Shown one piece after another: positions 50,523-59,570 of a DNA stretch of 64,000 bases. Made by a program: the position numbers and the translations under genes. Within the stretch, counting starts at the first letter, position 1; every line of letters begins with the position of its first letter. The notes under the pieces were generated by a model. The model saw only the letters and a program-made list of their open reading frames with translations, ran no database searches and was not told where the DNA came from. Source of the stretch: [Clostridium] asparagiforme DSM 15981 (GTDB lineage: Bacteria; Bacillota; Clostridia; Lachnospirales; Lachnospiraceae); NCBI GenBank assembly GCA_025149125.1, contig CP102272.1, forward strand, positions 5,394,001-5,458,000, in the 5' to 3' direction.

Positions 50523-51944
50523 CTACGGCTCATTCGCCGGCATTGGAGCCAGGGTGACCGGCACCTTGTGCTCCACATACTGTCCGTCCTGCAACGACTG
50601 CACCGTCAGGTTCACCGTCTCTCCTACCTCATAGGAGGCCAGGACCTCCTGCAAATCCGCCATGGTTTTCACCGACTGACCGTCAAACTTGGTGATAATG
50701 TCTTTCTCAAACAGCCCGGAGCCGGCCGCAGCCCCATCCTCCAGGATCTTGTAAATATACACGCCCTCGGGCATCCCTAAAGCCTTTGCGGTATCCGCGT
50801 CCACGGCAATCCCCTGAATTCCCAGATATCCCCTTTTCTCCTCGGCCACCTGGGTCTGAGTCTTTTTGTTCATCAGATCGCCGATGATACCCTCAGCCTT
50901 GGAAATGGGAATCGCATAACCGATGCCCTCCACCTCGGTGGAGGCGTACTTGGCCGCGTTGATACCGACCACCTCGCCCTTCATGTTTACCAGAGCGCCG
51001 CCGCTGTTGCCGGGGTTGATAGCCGCATCCGTCTGCAAAAGCGTCCTGGTGTTGTTCTCCGAGGTGCGCACCTCGCGGTTCAGCGCGCTCACATAGCCTA
51101 CGGTCACCGACTGGCCGTAGCCCAGGGCGTTGCCGATGGCGATCACGCCCTGCCCCACTTTGAGGGCGTCGGAATCTCCAAGCTTCGCCACACGGACCTT
51201 GCTTTGCGTCTCCTTCGGAATATTTTCCAGCGACACCGCAATGACAGCCAGATCCGAGTCGGAATCCGTGCCCTTGACAACCGCTTCCACCACCTCGTCG
51301 TCGATGAACGCCACCTTAAGCTCCTTGGAGTCCGCCACCACATGGTTGTTGGTCACAATCAGCAGCTCCTTGTCATTCTCCCCCACGATGATGCCGGAGC
51401 CGCTGCTGGGCACCTCGTAAGTCTGCGTACCGCCGCCTCCGAAAAACCAGGAGTAGGGATCATTACTCTGATACTCCATCAGGCTGGTGATCGCCACCAC
51501 AGAGGGCATAGCCTCCTCCACGATGGAGGACACGTCCACCCCGCCGGAGTTGTAGGAGCCTCCGCCGTTGCCATAAAATTTCCCCGCCGGAGGTTGGATA
51601 TTCTCAATATTCCCGTTGTCCTGGCCGGGCGTCTGGGGCTCCTGGGCCTGCTGTTCATCCGTACTCACAGTCCCCTCAGGCGCGGACACAGCCTGGGGCA
51701 GAAAACTGGCGGCCGCCAGATTCACGCCCACCATGGTGGCTCCCGACACACCGCCGAACAGGATTGCGCCGGCGATCAGGCCGGCCACTCTCTTGACCGC
51801 TCCCCCCTTCTTCCTGCGGGGCGGCCTGGAAGGCCCGCCCAGCTGCGGCGCTCCGCTCCCTGGGTTATTGTAAGAACCCGGGCCCTGCTGCGGGCCCTGG
51901 CTGTAATTCATTCCATTTTCATACTGCTGTCCATTCTCGTACAA
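50523..51944 (-). CDS. HtrA/DegP-type membrane-anchored serine protease
   Basis: Surface quality-control protease. A Gly/Pro/Gln-rich cytoplasmic tail with RPPRRKKGG is followed by a membrane helix (about 52-85), a Gln/Pro-rich linker, a trypsin-like domain with His in NNHVV (about 201), Asp in DSDLAVI (about 231), Ser in NPGNSGGAL (about 314), and one C-terminal PDZ domain (about 375-465). The start is uncertain: TTG at 51944 has an SD agagagggg eight bases upstream, whereas GTG at 51953 sits on the SD itself. It has its own terminator. Confidence 0.93.
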   Translation of the reverse strand: MYENGQQYENGMNYSQGPQQGPGSYNNPGSGAPQLGGPSRPPRRKKGGAVKRVAGLIAGAILFGGVSGATMVGVNLAAASFLPQAVSAPEGTVSTDEQQAQEPQTPGQDNGNIENIQPPAGKFYGNGGGSYNSGGVDVSSIVEEAMPSVVAITSLMEYQSNDPYSWFFGGGGTQTYEVPSSGSGIIVGENDKELLIVTNNHVVADSKELKVAFIDDEVVEAVVKGTDSDSDLAVIAVSLENIPKETQSKVRVAKLGDSDALKVGQGVIAIGNALGYGQSVTVGYVSALNREVRTSENNTRTLLQTDAAINPGNSGGALVNMKGEVVGINAAKYASTEVEGIGYAIPISKAEGIIGDLMNKKTQTQVAEEKRGYLGIQGIAVDADTAKALGMPEGVYIYKILEDGAAAGSGLFEKDIITKFDGQSVKTMADLQEVLASYEVGETVNLTVQSLQDGQYVEHKVPVTLAPMPANEP

Positions 51945-52057
51945 AACACGCACCCCTCTCTCTGAACGTTCTCATATGTTCCGATTATGGGATTAAGTTT
52001 ATCAGTGAAATGTGATAAAATTGTGACATTTTTATTAGGAAACCCTAAAATATTGAA

Positions 52058-52086
52058 ACCGCTGCTCCGGCAAACCGGGCAGCGGT
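52058..52086 (-). terminator. Probable terminator of the AbgT-PyrK-PyrD-like operon
   Basis: GC-rich stem accgctg-cccgg/ccgg-cagcggt with a tttg loop right after the PyrD-like stop (52099); on the minus strand it is followed by the A/T-rich ttcaatatttt. Confidence 0.55.
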
Positions 52087-52098
52087 CCTAAAAAACGG

Positions 52099-53037
52099 TT
52101 AATGCGGTTTTACACAGCCCCGTATCTCATCCAGAGAGCGGATTCCCAGCTCATCCAGACGCCGGTCCAGGGATTCGATCAGACGGGGCATGAAATCCGG
52201 TCTGGTCAGATTGGCGGAACCCACCTGCACCATCCAGGCGCCGGCCATGATGTGCTCGATCACATCGTCGGCGTTCGTCACGCCTCCGGCGCTGAAAATA
52301 GGAATGTCCACGGCCTTATGAACCCGGCTGCAGCTCCACAGAGCCAGGGGTTTGAGTCCCGGACCGCAGTAGCCGCCGCTGCCGCTGTTTCCGCAGCGGA
52401 ATTCACGGGTGCGCACGTCGATGGCACAGCCGGTCAGCGCCCCAAAAGAGGTAAAGCCGTCCGCCCCGCATTCCTTGACAATGGCGGCGATGTCCTCCAC
52501 ATCCACCATAGTGGTGGGCACCTTGATTATTAAAAGCTTCTCGCCAGCGGCCTCCCGAACGCCCCGGATCATTTCCCGCAGCCACCCGTAATCCCGCCAA
52601 TACTGGCGCGGGTCCGTGGCCGCCATGGAATACGGACAGTTCATATTAATCTCAATTCCCGCCACCTCCCGGCAGCCAGCCGCGGTACCGGCCAGCCGCA
52701 CCAGCCCCTCCAGGTCCTCGGCCTTCAGGTTCAAAATCAGCGGGGATTCCCGCCAGGGCAAATGCACGGCGATTTTTTTCACATATTCCATCACACCCAG
52801 GCTGTTGCTGCCCAGGGAGGTGATGTAGCCGTACTCCGCGCCGTAGAGCTTCCTGGCTCTGGAGACTGATCCGCTCTCCAGCATGATGGAATTGGGCATC
52901 AGCGCGCCAAGGAGGCTCAAATCATAGTATTTTCCGTATTCGATCAGATCGCCCAGCCCGGCGGCGGCCGGCATGATCGGATTTTTAAAACATAGTTCCC
53001 GTTTTCCTACGGGAATGCGAACTGTTAAATCAGCCAT
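52099..53037 (-). CDS. Dihydroorotate-dehydrogenase-like FMN oxidoreductase (PyrD-like)
   Basis: A 312-residue TIM-barrel flavoprotein of the class 1B DHODH/PreA group. FKNPIMPAAAGLG at the start, LNLKAEDLEGL, the active-site loop EINMNCPYS (catalytic-Cys type) and the FMN phosphate site PIFSAGGVTNADD, then MAGAWMVQVGSA support this. It differs from biosynthetic PyrD in the loop after NCPYS (MAATDPRQYW). Encoded after a PyrK-like partner and an AbgT transporter, with no other pyr genes, so it is more likely catabolic, acting on an imported substrate. The substrate is unknown. Confidence 0.82.
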   Translation of the reverse strand: MADLTVRIPVGKRELCFKNPIMPAAAGLGDLIEYGKYYDLSLLGALMPNSIMLESGSVSRARKLYGAEYGYITSLGSNSLGVMEYVKKIAVHLPWRESPLILNLKAEDLEGLVRLAGTAAGCREVAGIEINMNCPYSMAATDPRQYWRDYGWLREMIRGVREAAGEKLLIIKVPTTMVDVEDIAAIVKECGADGFTSFGALTGCAIDVRTREFRCGNSGSGGYCGPGLKPLALWSCSRVHKAVDIPIFSAGGVTNADDVIEHIMAGAWMVQVGSANLTRPDFMPRLIESLDRRLDELGIRSLDEIRGCVKPH

Positions 53038-53051
53038 ATCGTTCCCCCTGT

Positions 53052-53798
53052 CTATTCAAATGTGTGAAAACAGCGGCAGTCCATCTCAAAGTCCACCCGC
53101 TCATAAGGCAGATAGGGACCGCTGCAGCACACGGGTATTCCCAGCCGGATGGACCGGCTGTGCAGGTAACAGCTCTTGCAGCCTCCCACCCCGCAGCTGA
53201 TCTTGGTGGCGGCAAACACGTCAAAGGGCAGATTTTCGGGCCGGTTCCAGGCAGCCGCAAGCTCCAGCAGGACGGAGACGTTGAGCGCAGCCACCACAGC
53301 GCCGGGCCGGGCCAGTTCCAGCTCCCGCGCCATCTCCTCCACCGATTCCACCGGGAGTATGGACGGACTGCTTTCCAGGAAATTCCTGTCCGCCGGATCG
53401 CACAGCACAATCTGCCTGCACCGGGGCTCCGCTTCCAGAAACGGCGCGGCGAGAAACAATGTGGCGGACTGGGACAGAACTACTGTATCCACGCCCGGCC
53501 GCACCGCGCGGCCATTGGCTCCCCAGACCACCAGCGGGGTACCGGCCTCCGCCTCATACAGGGATGAATTCTCTACTGCGCAGACCGTAAATCCCCGGTC
53601 TGTGCTTCTCTGGAGCATGTAGGGATAAGCCCAGCAGGTCGGGCCGCAATCCTTTCGGATCATGACAAACTGTCCGGGCCCGAATGAAATCTCCGGGTAT
53701 TCCACCAGAATTTCCCTCCATCGCCGTTTTCCCGGCCCCCCAAGCTCCCGGACCTCAAGTACGCGCGTCTCAATGATGGTATTATTTTTGAAAGACAT
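53052..53798 (-). CDS. PyrK-like electron-transfer subunit
   Basis: A 248-residue ferredoxin-reductase-family protein starting at 53798 (MSFKNNTIIETRVLEVREL; SD ggagg). N-terminal FAD-binding barrel (PGQFVMIRKDCGPT near 45, YPYMLQRST in the RxYS position), a weak NAD-binding middle, and a C-terminal [2Fe-2S] motif CGVGGCKSCYLHS with a further Cys pair (VCCSGPYLPY), as in PyrK. It would pass electrons between a pyridine nucleotide and the PyrD-like flavoprotein. The FAD motif is diverged from biosynthetic PyrK. Genes are 14 nt apart. Confidence 0.82.
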   Translation of the reverse strand: MSFKNNTIIETRVLEVRELGGPGKRRWREILVEYPEISFGPGQFVMIRKDCGPTCWAYPYMLQRSTDRGFTVCAVENSSLYEAEAGTPLVVWGANGRAVRPGVDTVVLSQSATLFLAAPFLEAEPRCRQIVLCDPADRNFLESSPSILPVESVEEMARELELARPGAVVAALNVSVLLELAAAWNRPENLPFDVFAATKISCGVGGCKSCYLHSRSIRLGIPVCCSGPYLPYERVDFEMDCRCFHTFE

Positions 53799-53827
53799 AG
53801 ATTCCTCCATTTCACAGCAATGATTAT

Positions 53828-55429
53828 TTACATAAAAGCACCGGCGCCTGGTCCCAGAGGAAGCCCAAACAGCATCCAGACCAGAAACTGCAGGATCAGC
53901 ACCACGGCGATGGCCATCGTGTAGGGCAGAGCCAGAACCATAATGGTTCCCAGGCCCACCTTACCATATCCCTTTGGCTTCCAGAGCGTATAATAACCGA
54001 TAATTGCGCCCAGCATGGCGTTCATGGGGCAGATCGAGTTGGTGATGGCGTCGCCGATCCGGTAGGTCATCTGGATCACCGCGGGAGACACTCCGATGGA
54101 GGCGAACAGCGGGATAAATACCGGAGCGAACAGAAGCCATTTGGTCAGTCCGCTGATCACAAACAGGTTGGAGAACATGGTGATCAGGATCAGCCCCACC
54201 AGCGCGGCGGTGGGTCCGATGTTAAAATCTTTGAGGAACTGCCCGCCGGCAGCGCCGATCATATCGCCGATGTGGCTGTCCGAGAACACCTGAATCATGA
54301 TGCTGGCGCTGAGGATGATGACGATGAACCCGGACACATCCGTGATTCCTTTCGCCATCATATCCGGCAGGTCCTGAAGGCTTTTCAGGCCTCCCGACAC
54401 CTTGCCGTAAATGATACCGGCGAAAATGAAGTACAGGGTTATGATCATCACCAGACCGTTCAAAAACGGCGACGCGGGCAGAATCGTGCCCTCCGAAGAC
54501 CGGAGAATGCCGCCGGACGGAATGGTCATAACGGCCAGAAGGGCGAAATAAACCAGCGAAAAAATCCCCGCGGCCCGCAGGCCCTTCAGCTCGGCCGGCG
54601 TCAACTGGCTGTCTGAGATCAGCGTGCTCCCCCCGCCGGTCAAATTGGCGTTTGGGTCCCGCAGCGGAAGCTTGTTCTTCATGATGGTTTTGCTGACCAC
54701 CACCATGGTGATCGTGATGACGAACGTGCTGGCCATGATAAAATACCAGTTCATCAGCGGATTGACCGGGGCGTTGATCCCCAGGTTCCCGGTGATCTGC
54801 TGGGTCACGGCGGCCAGGTTGATGTCCGTGCTGGTGATCACAATACTGGCTGAGTTGGCAGCCGTTGCTCCGATGTAGGAGAGGGTGATTCCCAGCCAGG
54901 GGTTAAAGCCCATGGCGGCGAAAATCGCGCCGGAGAGCGGCGGCAGCACCACTACGGCCACGTCCGCCAGAAGATTACCGTTGACCGCGATAAAGGCGAT
55001 AATGAGCATCATCCAGGTGGGCGAGGCCCCCAGCAGAACCCGGCGCACAAATGCGGACAACAGGCCGGAACGCTCCGCCACCGCGATGCTGATGATCACC
55101 ACCAAAGCGGTCTTTAACGGGCCGAAGGAGATAAAGGTCTGCGGAAAATTGATGACCAGGTTTAACAGATAGTCTTTGGTCACCAGGTTTTGAATGGTAA
55201 ATACCGTCTCAGCAGTCTCGCTGCCCCCGTTGGTGGCGGACAGGGCGGTCACGGAGACCCCGGCCCGGGACATGACAAGCGACAGCACAAGTATAATACC
55301 TGACAGGATCATAAACAGAATGAACGGATGGGGCAGCGCGTTCCCAGCGCGCTCGATGGAGTCCAGTATTCTGTCCACGCGGGATTTTTTTTCATCCCGC
55401 GCAGCAGCAACAGCTACATTTTTACTCAT
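53828..55429 (-). CDS. AbgT-family transporter
   Basis: A 533-residue inner-membrane carrier of the AbgT family, whose founding member imports p-aminobenzoyl-glutamate in E. coli. About 11-13 membrane segments are visible with the family motifs NALPHPFILFMILSGIILVL, NGNLLADVAVVVLPPLSGAI, YIGATAANSASIVITSTDIN and FVISGLTKWLLFAPVFIPLF. First gene of an operon with the PyrK- and PyrD-like genes, divergent from a LysR regulator. By context it may import a dihydropyrimidine, orotate-like or amide compound used by those enzymes; this is inference. Confidence 0.9.
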   Translation of the reverse strand: MSKNVAVAAARDEKKSRVDRILDSIERAGNALPHPFILFMILSGIILVLSLVMSRAGVSVTALSATNGGSETAETVFTIQNLVTKDYLLNLVINFPQTFISFGPLKTALVVIISIAVAERSGLLSAFVRRVLLGASPTWMMLIIAFIAVNGNLLADVAVVVLPPLSGAIFAAMGFNPWLGITLSYIGATAANSASIVITSTDINLAAVTQQITGNLGINAPVNPLMNWYFIMASTFVITITMVVVSKTIMKNKLPLRDPNANLTGGGSTLISDSQLTPAELKGLRAAGIFSLVYFALLAVMTIPSGGILRSSEGTILPASPFLNGLVMIITLYFIFAGIIYGKVSGGLKSLQDLPDMMAKGITDVSGFIVIILSASIMIQVFSDSHIGDMIGAAGGQFLKDFNIGPTAALVGLILITMFSNLFVISGLTKWLLFAPVFIPLFASIGVSPAVIQMTYRIGDAITNSICPMNAMLGAIIGYYTLWKPKGYGKVGLGTIMVLALPYTMAIAVVLILQFLVWMLFGLPLGPGAGAFM

Positions 55430-55495
55430 TTGTTACCCTCCTATGTTTGGCAGGCTTCCTCTGCAGAAGGAAGCGTCCCTTGCGTTTGAATTCCC

Positions 55496-55525
55496 TTGCC
55501 GGCCCGGATTTTGTTATGTTATAAT
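55496..55525 (+). promoter_or_regulatory. Possible promoter of the LysR gene
   Basis: TTGCCG (55496-55501), 18-nt spacer, TATAAT (55520-55525), leaving a leader of about 85 nt that includes the palindrome at 55575. Confidence 0.5.
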
Positions 55526-55574
55526 CAATCTTAGCATATGCCGGACGGTTTTACTAATACGGATCGTGGATAGG

Positions 55575-55593
55575 TTATCTCAAATACAGATAA
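55575..55593. promoter_or_regulatory. Candidate LysR-type operator
   Basis: Perfect dyad TTATCT-N7-AGATAA, a T-N11-A LysR box, 22 nt before the regulator start and between the divergent genes. Confidence 0.6.
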
Positions 55594-55615
55594 GCGGGGG
55601 ACAACGGAGAATCTT

Positions 55616-56500
55616 ATGGATATCAAAAACCTGGCGTACATATTGGAAGCTTACAAATGCCGCTCCATCAACAAAGCGGCGCAGAATGTCTACATTTCCC
55701 AATCACACTTGAGCAGTATCATCAAAAACGTGGAGAGCGAGATCGGCTATGCCGTGTTCATCCGCACGCCTTCCGGCCTGACTGCCACCGACGAGGGACG
55801 GTATTTTCTGGAAAATGCCGAAAAAATTGTAAAAAACTGGGATAGCATTCTGGACGTGCCCGACATTTTCCGGGACAGAAACACGCTGACCATCTGCTGC
55901 ACCCCGTCCTCCAACATTTTCCAATACTTTCTGGATTATAAACAACTCCATCCCGCCAAGTGCAGCGACACCTTTCTGGAGAGCGGGCTGAAGGAAACCA
56001 TGACCGGTATCGTGAACCGGCGCTGCCGGATCGGAATCTTGATGATGCTGGAAAGCCAGCTCCCCAAATACATCCAGCTTGCCAGCGATTACAAGCTGGA
56101 TTTCACCGTAATGAAACAGGATATTCCCATGCATGTGTATATGTCCCGCTCCCACCCTCTGGCCGGCGCGATCCAGGTAACCAAGGCGGACTTGAGCTGT
56201 TACCCCACTGTAATGGATGTCAATCTGGACACCGACGACCGCCTCAGCCTGTCGGACGGGCGGCAAAATACCCTCTATGTGTCGGACCGGGGCACATCCT
56301 ACGACGCGGTCTGCAAGGGCGGTTACCTGTTAGCCGGACTCATGCATCCTGGCAACCTGGAAACCATGGACTGCGTCAGCAAACCCCTGGCGGACGGCGA
56401 GCCGGTGGCAATCTGTCTAATCAAGTCCCAGCTCTACGAGCTGAACCTGCGCGAACAGCAGTTTATCGCCTTTCTCTCCAGAAGGCTTTCGTGCCTCTGA
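55616..56500 (+). CDS. LysR-family transcriptional regulator
   Basis: A 294-residue regulator. The N-terminal winged HTH (about 1-65: CRSINKAAQNVYISQSHLSS IIKNVESEIG) is followed by a co-inducer domain (about 90-290). Divergent from the AbgT operon with a dyad between them, so it most likely controls that operon. The co-inducer is presumably the transported compound. Confidence 0.93.
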   Translation: MDIKNLAYILEAYKCRSINKAAQNVYISQSHLSSIIKNVESEIGYAVFIRTPSGLTATDEGRYFLENAEKIVKNWDSILDVPDIFRDRNTLTICCTPSSNIFQYFLDYKQLHPAKCSDTFLESGLKETMTGIVNRRCRIGILMMLESQLPKYIQLASDYKLDFTVMKQDIPMHVYMSRSHPLAGAIQVTKADLSCYPTVMDVNLDTDDRLSLSDGRQNTLYVSDRGTSYDAVCKGGYLLAGLMHPGNLETMDCVSKPLADGEPVAICLIKSQLYELNLREQQFIAFLSRRLSCL

Positions 56501-56534
56501 GCAAATCCCGGATATTTCTGAGTCCACAGACAAA

Positions 56535-56562
56535 CAGGGCGCCAGCGAAAGCTGGCGCCCTG
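56535..56562 (-). terminator. Terminator after the LCP gene
   Basis: Perfect 12-bp stem cagggcgccagc/gctggcgccctg with a 4-nt loop, between convergent LysR and LCP genes; a tttg run follows on the minus strand. Confidence 0.7.
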
Positions 56563-56593
56563 TGGCACGTGGTTCTGTATTCGATTCACCGGT

Positions 56594-59485
56594 TCAACCG
56601 TTCCCGCCCGGGCCCAAAATCACTGATCCGGGACCTCCCGGGCTGTTGTTTTCCGTGGATTCTGCCGCCCTGGTGGTTGAAGGTACAGTGGGGTTATTGT
56701 TGTACGGAGACCTTGTGGGCGCCGTCGTCGCTCCAGGGCCGGATACATCGTCCGGGGAGGTTGTTGCCCCTGCCCCCGGATAAGCCGCCGTGCTGGAAGA
56801 CGTGGGCCTGTCACTGCCCGGCTGTGATGGCCTGGTCTGGCCCGGATACCCGTTGGTTCCGTCGCCCGGATACCCGCCGGTTCCACTGCCCGGATACCCG
56901 CCGGTTCCACTGCCCGGATACCCGCTGGTTCCACTGCCCGGATACCCGCTGGTTCCACTGCCCGGATACCCGCTGGTTCCGCTGCCCGGATACCCGCCGG
57001 TTCCGCCTCCCGGGTAGGTTCCGCCTCCCGGATAAGTGCCGGTTCCGCCCGGATACAGCGGGTCTTCGTCCTCCGGCGGGTCGATGACATTGCCGAATTC
57101 GTCTGTCTCCAGCTCCAGGCCGTCCGGAAATTCACCGTCGATAATACCGGGTTCCGTCTCAAATGCGGTGGTCTTCTCCTCGTCCTCCTCTTCGGTTTCC
57201 GCAGCCGTTGTTGCCTTAGGCGCTTGTGTCGGCTTGGGGATATATCCGCCGTCCGTACCCACGTGATCTATGGGCTTGCCTTCTTTATAAAGTCCCGAGT
57301 CCGCTGCGATCTTGGAACTGATCTTTTTAACCATGTCACTGGGCTCGTAATTATTATCCCCGAACAGGAACTGGTGCAGCAGCACCACATTGCTCTCCAG
57401 AGTCTGCGGAATCACGCAGTCGCCCTTTTTGCCCATGTTGAGGTCACCTCTGGCCTGGGGAAAGCCTGTGGTCTCCCCGATATAGAATTTGGTCACGGTT
57501 TTCGCCAGGGGAATCAGATCGTTTAAATCCACGCTGCTCTCGATCTGGCCCAGCACAACCTCCATAACGTTGTTCACAACCGCAAAATCCGCTTTTTTCA
57601 GCTTGTCAAAGGCCAGCTGAATAACCTTTCTCTGGCGCTCCGTTCTGGCAAAGTCCGTGTCCATCTTTCTCAGTCTGGCATAAGCCACCGCCTGAACACC
57701 GTCCATATGATTCATACCCGCGTGGGTCAGCTGTACGGAGCCGACTCCGGTGGCCTGCACTGTCTCTGTGATAAATGCATTGATGTAGTAGAACTCCGCC
57801 TTGCTCAGCTCGATGTCCACACCGCCCAGGATGTTGATGGCGTCGATAACAGCCTTCCAGTTGAACACGGCATAATCGTCAATCTCCAGATCCAGGTTCC
57901 GGTTCAGCGCCTTAACGGCCTGATCCGGGCCACCCTTGAAATACGCCTGGTTGATCTTATTATAGCTTCCTTCCTCATCTATGTTCAGATACGAATCGCG
58001 GAACACGCTGACCAGTTTGATCTCGCCCGAATCCTGATTTATGTTGCAGATAATGTTTACGTCCGCGTTATTTCCCTTACCCAGGGAATTGTTACGGCTA
58101 TCCACGCCGAACAGCGCCACGGTCCAAAACCCCTTCATGCTCTCCACTTTCTCGTAGGACAGGTTCGGGTTCGTCATCTCCGCCATATTGATGTTGGGGT
58201 TGCGCTGAATCGAATTCAGTTTCTTTTTGACGGGCACGATCACCAGGAACAGTAATGCCAGGAACAGCAGCTCCGCCACGATCACACCGATCATCACTTT
58301 GCGCCAATAGCGGTTCTCTGAGCTCTGCTTGCCGCTTCCCCCGCCGTTTCCCCGGCCTCCGCCGCTTCCGCCGGTTCCGCGACTGCCTCCGTTTCCGGAG
58401 CCGCCGCCCTTGCGGTCCGTCTTCCGGCCGCTCTCATCCAGATCAATCCAGCCGTCGGTTCCGATTCCGGCCGCTCTGGCGCCAGGCGCCCCGCCCGTCT
58501 CGCCTTTAAAGCGCGGGCGATCTCCTCCTGCAGCACGCTGCCCCGCGGCTGCGCCCTGTCTGCCTGCCGCAGCGGTTCCCGGAACATTGCCGGGCTGCCC
58601 GGCGCGCCGGGCGCCGGTTGCGGCTGCACCGGACGTCTGGGGTCTTGAACCGGCTGTGGTTCCGTTAGGGGACTGGGTTCTTGGTCCGGCGGCGGTTCTG
58701 CCCGCTGCCTGAGTTTTCGCACCGGCGGCGGTGCTTCCGTTTGCTGCCTGGCCTCTCGCTCCGGCAACAGCGCTTCCGCCCGCCATCTGGCTTCTCGCTC
58801 CGGCCCCGGCGCTTCCGCCTGCTGCCTGGCCTCTCGCTCCGGCAACAGCGCTTCCGCCCGCTATCTGGCCTCTCGCTCCAACTCCGGCGCTTCCGCCCGC
58901 CATCTGGCCTCTCGCTCCGCCAACGCCGCTTCCGCCCGCCATCCGGCCTCTGCTTCCGGACGGCGCGGCAGCTCCGGCAGCGCGGCTTCCCGCCCCCGCA
59001 GCTCCGGCCGCAGTCCGGCCTCCGGTTCCAAGCCCATTGGCTCCGCTCCTGCCATCGGCGCTGGCAGCCGCCATGGTCCGACCAGCCGCTCCCTGAAGCG
59101 CAACACGGCCGCCGGCGTAACCGCCCGCAGCCCCTGCATCCGCACGTCTTGAACGGGCGGCGTCCGGCCTTGCCCCGGCCGCGTCCGCCGGTCTCCTTCT
59201 GGCCGCGTCTCCCGCCGCCGTCTGACCCGCGCTTCCCGCCGGACGTCTGGCTGCGCCAGCTTCTCCCGCACCATACTCCGCCCGGCCCGCCGTTCTATCG
59301 GTCCCGGATGTACGGCCGGCCGAATCCCCGCCAGCCGCCGGCCTCGCCGCGCGCTCTATTCCCGCCGGCCTGCCCGCGGCAGCGTGATCCGCCTGCCGGC
59401 CCGCCGCCTGCCTGCGGCGGCTCTGCCCTGCGCCGTTCATCTCCTCCTGATCAAATCCATTTCCACTCTCAAACTCACGATTCAT
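56594..59485 (-). CDS. Giant LytR-CpsA-Psr (LCP) ligase with repetitive N- and C-terminal regions
   Basis: LCP proteins attach teichoic acids or capsular glycans from undecaprenyl carriers to peptidoglycan. This one has 963 residues against the usual 300-450. Residues about 1-390 form an Ala/Gly/Arg-rich, probably disordered cytoplasmic region containing about eight repeats of 13 residues (VAGARGQAAGGSA type). A membrane helix (about 393-415: VMIGVIVAELLFLALLFLVI) follows, then the LCP domain (about 440-700: FGVDSRNNSLGKGNNADV, VSVFRDSYLNI, YNKINQAYFKGG, DFARTERQRKVI). The C-terminus has an acidic linker and seven to eight YPGSGTSG repeats. SD gagg precedes the ATG. It lies beside glycan synthesis genes. 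Confidence 0.92.
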   Translation of the reverse strand: MNREFESGNGFDQEEMNGAGQSRRRQAAGRQADHAAAGRPAGIERAARPAAGGDSAGRTSGTDRTAGRAEYGAGEAGAARRPAGSAGQTAAGDAARRRPADAAGARPDAARSRRADAGAAGGYAGGRVALQGAAGRTMAAASADGRSGANGLGTGGRTAAGAAGAGSRAAGAAAPSGSRGRMAGGSGVGGARGQMAGGSAGVGARGQIAGGSAVAGARGQAAGGSAGAGARSQMAGGSAVAGARGQAANGSTAAGAKTQAAGRTAAGPRTQSPNGTTAGSRPQTSGAAATGARRAGQPGNVPGTAAAGRQGAAAGQRAAGGDRPRFKGETGGAPGARAAGIGTDGWIDLDESGRKTDRKGGGSGNGGSRGTGGSGGGRGNGGGSGKQSSENRYWRKVMIGVIVAELLFLALLFLVIVPVKKKLNSIQRNPNINMAEMTNPNLSYEKVESMKGFWTVALFGVDSRNNSLGKGNNADVNIICNINQDSGEIKLVSVFRDSYLNIDEEGSYNKINQAYFKGGPDQAVKALNRNLDLEIDDYAVFNWKAVIDAINILGGVDIELSKAEFYYINAFITETVQATGVGSVQLTHAGMNHMDGVQAVAYARLRKMDTDFARTERQRKVIQLAFDKLKKADFAVVNNVMEVVLGQIESSVDLNDLIPLAKTVTKFYIGETTGFPQARGDLNMGKKGDCVIPQTLESNVVLLHQFLFGDNNYEPSDMVKKISSKIAADSGLYKEGKPIDHVGTDGGYIPKPTQAPKATTAAETEEEDEEKTTAFETEPGIIDGEFPDGLELETDEFGNVIDPPEDEDPLYPGGTGTYPGGGTYPGGGTGGYPGSGTSGYPGSGTSGYPGSGTSGYPGSGTGGYPGSGTGGYPGDGTNGYPGQTRPSQPGSDRPTSSSTAAYPGAGATTSPDDVSGPGATTAPTRSPYNNNPTVPSTTRAAESTENNSPGGPGSVILGPGGNG
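56845..57015 (-). repeat. 24-bp coding repeats (YPGSGTSG) in the LCP gene
   Basis: About seven near-identical 24-bp units (tacccgctggttccactg cccgga type on the plus strand) followed by two shortened ones. They encode an extracellular Pro/Gly-rich tail and are likely to vary in number by slippage. Confidence 0.85.
58615..58960 (-). repeat. 39-bp coding repeats (13 residues) in the LCP gene
   Basis: About eight diverged units encode GARGQAAGGSAVA-like 13-mers in the cytoplasmic region before the membrane helix. Units are alternately more alike (MAGGSAVA and AAGGSAGA forms), suggesting expansion of a two-unit block. Confidence 0.75.
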
Positions 59486-59570
59486 GCGTCATCCTCATTC
59501 CATTGCGCGTGCACCATCTTCCAGTCGCGCACACCACTTAGGTATCAATAGTATGTGTTTTCCCATACAA

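Noticed and set aside
52099..53798. Calling these genes pyrD and pyrK of pyrimidine biosynthesis
   Set aside because: The substrate loop is diverged, no other pyr genes are adjacent, and a transporter and dedicated regulator flank them.
58329..59541. Long Pro/Arg-rich plus-strand frames opposite the LCP gene
   Set aside because: They are antisense shadows of the Ala/Gly/Arg repeat region, which leaves other frames open.
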